From: Planctomycetota bacterium
Lineage (GTDB): Bacteria > Planctomycetota > UBA1135 > UBA2386
DNA: 33,559 nt
Assembly: GCA_016793265.1 (NCBI GenBank)
Contig: JAEUHT010000206.1
Location: 1-33,559 of the forward strand
Direction: 5' to 3'
Every line of letters begins with the position of its first letter. Positions within the stretch are counted from its first letter, which is position 1. A program made the translations under genes and the position numbers. The notes under the pieces are model-generated. The model was not told the origin of the DNA. It did no database searches and saw only the letters and a program-made list of their open reading frames with translations. Shown piece by piece: positions 29,537-33,559 of the stretch.

Positions 29537-30636
29537 CCGCCACCGCTCCCGATCGTTCCCCGTTCCGCTTCGAGTTGCTGGCGCAGAACGGCAAGCTGCG
29601 GCGCGGGCGATTCCACACCCCGCACGGCAGCTTCGAGACACCGTGCTTCGCGCCGGTCGGCACCTACGCGACGCTGAAGGGGCTGACCCCCGAGCAGGTG
29701 CGGGCCACCGGCGCCGAGCTGATCCTCGCCAACAGCTACCACCTGCACGTGCGGCCCGGCGCCGAACGCATCGAGCGCCTCGGCGGCCTGCACCGCTTCA
29801 TGGGCTGGAACGGGCCGATCCTCACCGACAGCGGCGGCTACCAGGTCTTCTCGCTCGGCGGCAAGGTCAAGGTCGACGACGACGGCGTCACCTTCCAGTC
29901 GGTGATCGACGGCAGCACGCACCGCTGCACGCCGGAGTCGGTGCTGACCTTCCAGAAGCAGCTCGGCCCCGACATCGCCATGGTGCTCGACCACTGCCCG
30001 CCCGGTGACGCCGACCTGGCGACCCAGCGGGACGCCCACGAGCGCACGCTGCGTTGGGCCCAACTCGCGCGCGACGTGCACGACCGCTGGGGCGGTTCGA
30101 CGCGCGGCCAGGCCGTGTTCGGCATCTGCCAGGGCGGCATCGATCCCGACTTGCGCGCCGCCAGCGCGGTGGCGATGGCGAAGTTGGACTTCGACGGCTA
30201 CGCGATCGGCGGACTCAGTGTCGGCGAGACCAAGGCGCAGATGGCGGTCGCGCTCGACGCCGCGGTCGACCACCTGCCGGCGCACAAGATCCGCTACATG
30301 ATGGGCGTCGGCATGCCCGAGGACCTGCTGGCGGCGACGGCCCAGGGCGTCGACATGTTCGACTGCGTGGTGCCGACGCGCCACGGCCGCAACCACACCG
30401 CGTTCGGCCGGGACGGCGAGTGGCTCAAGCTGCGCAACGCGCAGTACGCCGACGACCCGAACCCGCTCGTCGACGGCTGCGGCTGCTACACCTGCTCGAA
30501 GTACTCACGCGCCTACCTGCGCCACCTCGCCGTCGCCGACGAGATGCTGGCCGGCATCCTGCTCTCGATCCACAACATCCACTTCCTGCAGGACCTGATG
30601 CGCTCGATCCGCGCCCGGGCCGAGGCCTCCTCATGA
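29533..30636 (+). CDS. tgt: tRNA-guanine transglycosylase (queuosine)
   Basis: A 367-residue TIM-barrel enzyme that swaps guanine 34 for the queuine precursor preQ1 in Asp, Asn, His and Tyr tRNAs. Asp99 in LTDSGGYQVFS and Asp277 in MFDCVVPTRHGRNHTAF are the catalytic aspartates, 178 residues apart as in the Zymomonas enzyme. The zinc ligands are Cys316, Cys318, Cys321 and His347. GTG 29533 overlaps the ruvB stop; ruvB-tgt neighbours are common in bacteria. The stop overlaps the next start (ATGA). Confidence 0.98.
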   Translation: MTATAPDRSPFRFELLAQNGKLRRGRFHTPHGSFETPCFAPVGTYATLKGLTPEQVRATGAELILANSYHLHVRPGAERIERLGGLHRFMGWNGPILTDSGGYQVFSLGGKVKVDDDGVTFQSVIDGSTHRCTPESVLTFQKQLGPDIAMVLDHCPPGDADLATQRDAHERTLRWAQLARDVHDRWGGSTRGQAVFGICQGGIDPDLRAASAVAMAKLDFDGYAIGGLSVGETKAQMAVALDAAVDHLPAHKIRYMMGVGMPEDLLAATAQGVDMFDCVVPTRHGRNHTAFGRDGEWLKLRNAQYADDPNPLVDGCGCYTCSKYSRAYLRHLAVADEMLAGILLSIHNIHFLQDLMRSIRARAEASS

Positions 30637-31808
30637 AACTGCTGCGCTGCCTTCTCGTCGCCCTGTTCGCCAGCCTCAGCCTGCTGGCGCAGACCAACTT
30701 CCGCATCGGTTCGTGGAACCTCGAGTTCCTCGGCGCCGACGCGTCGTTCCGGCGCGACACGCCGCCGCGCGACGACGCCGACTACGCCGCCATCGGCAAG
30801 AAGCTCGTCGAGCTCGGCCTGTGTGTGGTCGCGGTGCAGGAGATCAACGGCGAGGCGCCGCTGCTGCAGGTCGCCGCCGGCGCCGGGCCGGCGTGGCGCG
30901 TGCTGCTCGGCACCTCGGGCGGCTGGGACGACGGCAAGACGGCGCAGAACATCGGCTTCGTCTACGACTCCGCCGCCGTCGAGCTGCTGCAGGCAGAAGA
31001 GCTGCTGCAGCTGCCGCGCAAGGTCGACGACGTGCCGATCTTCCACCGCGTGCCGGTCACCGCGTGCTTCCGCCACAAGGCGACCGGCGCCGACTTCCGC
31101 CTCGTCACCGTGCACCTGAAGGCCGGCCAGAAGGACCCGGACGCCGTGAAGCGCAAGCTCGAGGCGACCCAGCTCGGGCTCTGGCTCGAAGGGCTGCGGC
31201 GCGACGCGCACGAGGACGGCGACGTGTTCGTGCTCGGCGACTTCAACTGCAACTTCGACAGCGAGCCGCCGCGCCTGCTGGCCGCGAATGGTGCCATGGC
31301 GGATCTGCGCGGGTCGGCGCCGAAGGCCTCGATCCTGCACTTCGACGAGACCATCGACCACATCCTGGCGGCCGCGGCCTGCGCCGAGGCCGACCCGCGC
31401 TCGTTCACCGTGCACGCGGTCGAAGGTGCCGCCGCACGGCAAGCGTGGCGCAAGACCTACAGCGACCACTTCCCGGTCAGCGTCACGCTGCTCGCCAATG
31501 GTGATGACGACCCGGGTGCCGCCTTCACCATCGGGGCTCCGGAGCAACGCCTGCCGCTGTCGCGGCGACCGGCGCTCGCCGCGACCCAATCGCCGTCGCC
31601 GGCCGCCGTCAACCTGGTGCCGGCGGGCCAATGGCCGCTCGCGGTCGGCGCCCGCATCGAGCTCGAGACCATCGACACCAGCCGGAGCTACTCCGGCCGG
31701 CTGCTGGCGCCGCTGCCGACGGGACCCGGTGGCTGGGTCGTCATCGACGGCCCCGACGGGCGCCTCGCGTTCCCGTTCGAGCGCATCCGCCTGCTGCGCC
31801 TGCCCTGA
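30633..31808 (+). CDS. Secreted endonuclease/exonuclease/phosphatase family protein
   Basis: A 391-residue exported protein. The signal peptide ends LLAQ. FRIGSWNLEFLG opens the EEP fold, VVAVQEING holds the metal-binding Glu, LVTVHLKAG the catalytic His block, VLGDFNCNF the GDFN motif, and KTYSDHFPVSV the terminal Asp-His. The core (about 22-290) looks complete and could cleave nucleic acids or phosphodiesters outside the cell. A tail of about 100 residues is added: a disordered stretch and then, at about 338-391, a compact beta-rich segment (GARIELETIDTS, GRLAFPFERIRLLRL) that looks like a small SH3- or Sm-like barrel. The ATG overlaps the tgt stop by four bases, so a secreted protein is coupled to a tRNA enzyme. 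Confidence 0.9.
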   Translation: MKLLRCLLVALFASLSLLAQTNFRIGSWNLEFLGADASFRRDTPPRDDADYAAIGKKLVELGLCVVAVQEINGEAPLLQVAAGAGPAWRVLLGTSGGWDDGKTAQNIGFVYDSAAVELLQAEELLQLPRKVDDVPIFHRVPVTACFRHKATGADFRLVTVHLKAGQKDPDAVKRKLEATQLGLWLEGLRRDAHEDGDVFVLGDFNCNFDSEPPRLLAANGAMADLRGSAPKASILHFDETIDHILAAAACAEADPRSFTVHAVEGAAARQAWRKTYSDHFPVSVTLLANGDDDPGAAFTIGAPEQRLPLSRRPALAATQSPSPAAVNLVPAGQWPLAVGARIELETIDTSRSYSGRLLAPLPTGPGGWVVIDGPDGRLAFPFERIRLLRLP

Positions 31809-32048
31809 CCAGCGTCCCAGAACTGGTCTGCTTGCCACGGCGTCGAGGTTCCGGTGCCATGGCATGCATCGTGGGTCGCATCGACAACAGGTGGCCGCCT
31901 GTCATGCGGCGAACCGCACGCGCGGCCCCGCGGGGTAGTCTTCCCATGGCCCGCTGCTAGGGTTGCCACTTCCGGCCGCCGAACCTCGGTCCGCATCGCG
32001 CCGCAACGTCGCCGCCGCTGGCCCGTTGTCGCGCGCCCGATCGCCACC

Positions 32049-33559
32049 ATGAACCGACCGCATCCGTTTGTCCTGGCTTCGCTCGCCTTCGCCTCGACCA
32101 TGCTCGCGCAGCAGCCGGTGCGCCATGCCACCCGGCAGCCCGTCACCGACCCGACCTACTCGACCCTGCCCGGCGGCGTGATGCTCTCGGTACCCGGCGT
32201 GTTCACCGACTTCGTGCTCGCGGGCGGCGGTCAGTTCGTGCAGTTCCCCGATGGCACCGCGCGCCTGACCGGCCGCGTGTTCAGCGACAGCAGCATCTAC
32301 TCGGCGTTCCTGCTCGACATCACCTTCAGCGGCGAACAGGACCCCGGCGACCCCAGCTACCCGCCGGCCGGCGCCCCGGACCTCGGCCTGGAACCCGCGG
32401 CCTACGCCCCCATCGGGCCGGTCGACGCCAACAGCTTCGTCTACTACACCGCCGCGGCCGGCACGCTGACCGGCGTGCGCTACCTCGATGGTGCGGTGCT
32501 GCAGGTGACGGCGACGGCGCCGGTGCAGGTCGGCCTCGGCGCCAACAACCGCAACGCACTCGACGGGCTCGAAGCGCTGTTCGCGGTCAGCAACCTGCCG
32601 ACGGCGCCGCTGCAGCTCGCGCCGACCGGCTCGGCGACCCTGACCGTCGACCTGATCGCGCCGTGGGGCGAACACACGACGCACCCGCAACCCGACGCCA
32701 CGCGCACGGGCCTCGTCGCGGGCCGCGCCATGACCTTGCCCGGCGTCGGCGACGACTACGTGTTCGTGCCGGCAGCCACGTTCACCGAGTTCGCCGACGG
32801 CCACACCGTGCTGACCGGCAAGCTCGCGCGCCTGTCGCAGCTCGACGACGCCTTCGACGTGGCGCTGACGATGACCGATCGCCTCGAGCCCGGCGAGGCC
32901 AACTACCCGCCCGCCGGCAGCCCCGTGCTGCAGATGTACCCGAGCGCCTACGTGGCGAACGGCGGCACCATGGACCCGGCGAGCTGGCACTACTACACGA
33001 CCGTGAGCGGCACGCTGACCGGCACCGGCCAGAACGCCGGTGGCGTCATCGACCTGGTGCCGGCCGTCGCCGTGCAGGTCGGCGGCGGCGCCAACCAGAC
33101 CAACACCTACATGGGCTTCTACGGCGCCTTCGCGCCGACGATCGTGACCCAGCCCACCGGCCGCACGCTCGCCATCACCGGCGACGTCGAGCTGTTCGGC
33201 CTGACCGCGATCTTCCCCGTGCTGCCGTTCCCGACGCTGACCGTGCCGGCGGTGGTGCCGAGCCTGCCGACCCTGACCGACCAGGGCGTCGTGCTCGAAG
33301 GCGACAACCTCGCCTGGACCGAGCTCGTCTCGATGAACTGGGACCTGATCGGCGGCGGGGATGCGACCCACTGGGCCGGCGGCTACTTCAAGGTGATCGA
33401 CAACCAGCACGTCGAGTTCCACCCGCGGCCGGGCCAGCTGCCGGGCAGCTACAGCGTATTCGTCTTCAACCCGGCGGTGCTCAGCAACACCATCCAGCTC
33501 GATCTCACCGCCCCGACCACGCCCGCCTTGTTCGCGGAGCCGACCGTAGCCAGCTTCTT
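32049..33559 (+). CDS. Large secreted protein with duplicated domain (3' end beyond window)
   Basis: The frame is open for 503 codons to the window edge. Residues 1-20 are a signal peptide ending MLAQ. Two copies of one domain follow, about 182 residues apart: PPAGAP at residue 105 recurs as PPAGSP at 287, YYTAAAGTLTG as YYTTVSGTLTG, VQVGLGANN as VQVGGGANQ, and FPDGTARLTGRV as FADGHTVLTGKL. From about residue 395 a different, IPT/TIG-like stretch begins (TLTDQGVVLEGDNLAW to YSVFVFNPA). I do not recognise the duplicated domain. It is beta-rich, with few Cys and no catalytic motif I can see, so a surface or adhesion role is a guess. The 240-bp gap upstream (31809-32048) holds only weak hairpins and no clear promoter. 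Confidence 0.82.
   Translation, partial: MNRPHPFVLASLAFASTMLAQQPVRHATRQPVTDPTYSTLPGGVMLSVPGVFTDFVLAGGGQFVQFPDGTARLTGRVFSDSSIYSAFLLDITFSGEQDPGDPSYPPAGAPDLGLEPAAYAPIGPVDANSFVYYTAAAGTLTGVRYLDGAVLQVTATAPVQVGLGANNRNALDGLEALFAVSNLPTAPLQLAPTGSATLTVDLIAPWGEHTTHPQPDATRTGLVAGRAMTLPGVGDDYVFVPAATFTEFADGHTVLTGKLARLSQLDDAFDVALTMTDRLEPGEANYPPAGSPVLQMYPSAYVANGGTMDPASWHYYTTVSGTLTGTGQNAGGVIDLVPAVAVQVGGGANQTNTYMGFYGAFAPTIVTQPTGRTLAITGDVELFGLTAIFPVLPFPTLTVPAVVPSLPTLTDQGVVLEGDNLAWTELVSMNWDLIGGGDATHWAGGYFKVIDNQHVEFHPRPGQLPGSYSVFVFNPAVLSNTIQLDLTAPTTPALFAEPTVASF

Overview
The window is very GC-rich, densely packed bacterial DNA with no rRNA, tRNA, CRISPR array, insertion sequence or phage gene that I can see. It most resembles a high-GC planctomycete (inference). 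The pointers are a tandem 3-keto-disaccharide hydrolase (DUF1080) protein, several secreted proteins whose signal peptides end in L-x-A before Gln, a tail-specific protease with a Ca-loop-like insertion, a long B12-dependent ribonucleotide reductase, and weak Shine-Dalgarno sites. Several genes run off the window or start at GTG. I chose starts from overlaps, signal peptides, codon use and family length.

Layout: (1) 1-6297, an envelope/lipid block. A YceI-like membrane protein (minus, cut by the window edge) is divergent from a plus-strand run of MMPL/RND exporter, geranylgeranyl-reductase-type flavoprotein, YceI-like protein and histidine kinase. (2) 6304-11191: an M1 metallopeptidase (minus), a class I/II aminotransferase, and a surface lipoprotein with Ig-like, IPT/TIG and Asp-box regions. 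(3) 11232-18642: an eight-gene minus-strand run, mostly overlapping by 1-4 nt: moaC, asd, accB, accC, an Asp23/AmaP-like membrane protein, phosphofructokinase, a secreted protein of unknown family, and a threonine/serine dehydratase. (4) 18871-25507: an S41 protease, a 604-nt non-coding region full of strong stems, then nrdJ. (5) 25508-28475: a 58-bp duplicated intergenic element, a thiopurine methyltransferase-like gene, a possible start-less small lipoprotein, the DUF1080 protein and a group II truncated haemoglobin. (6) 28526-31808: ruvB, tgt and a secreted endonuclease/exonuclease/phosphatase protein, translationally overlapped. (7) 32049 to the edge: a large secreted protein with an internal duplication.

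Most of the content is housekeeping or ordinary envelope biology. The parts most worth a second look are the structured nrdJ leader, with an 8-bp hairpin two bases from a strong Shine-Dalgarno; the recurrent -10-like hexamers placed so close to start codons that they imply leaderless mRNAs; the putative isoprenoid/lipid modification-and-export block; the 58-bp intergenic duplication; and the internally duplicated secreted protein at the right edge.
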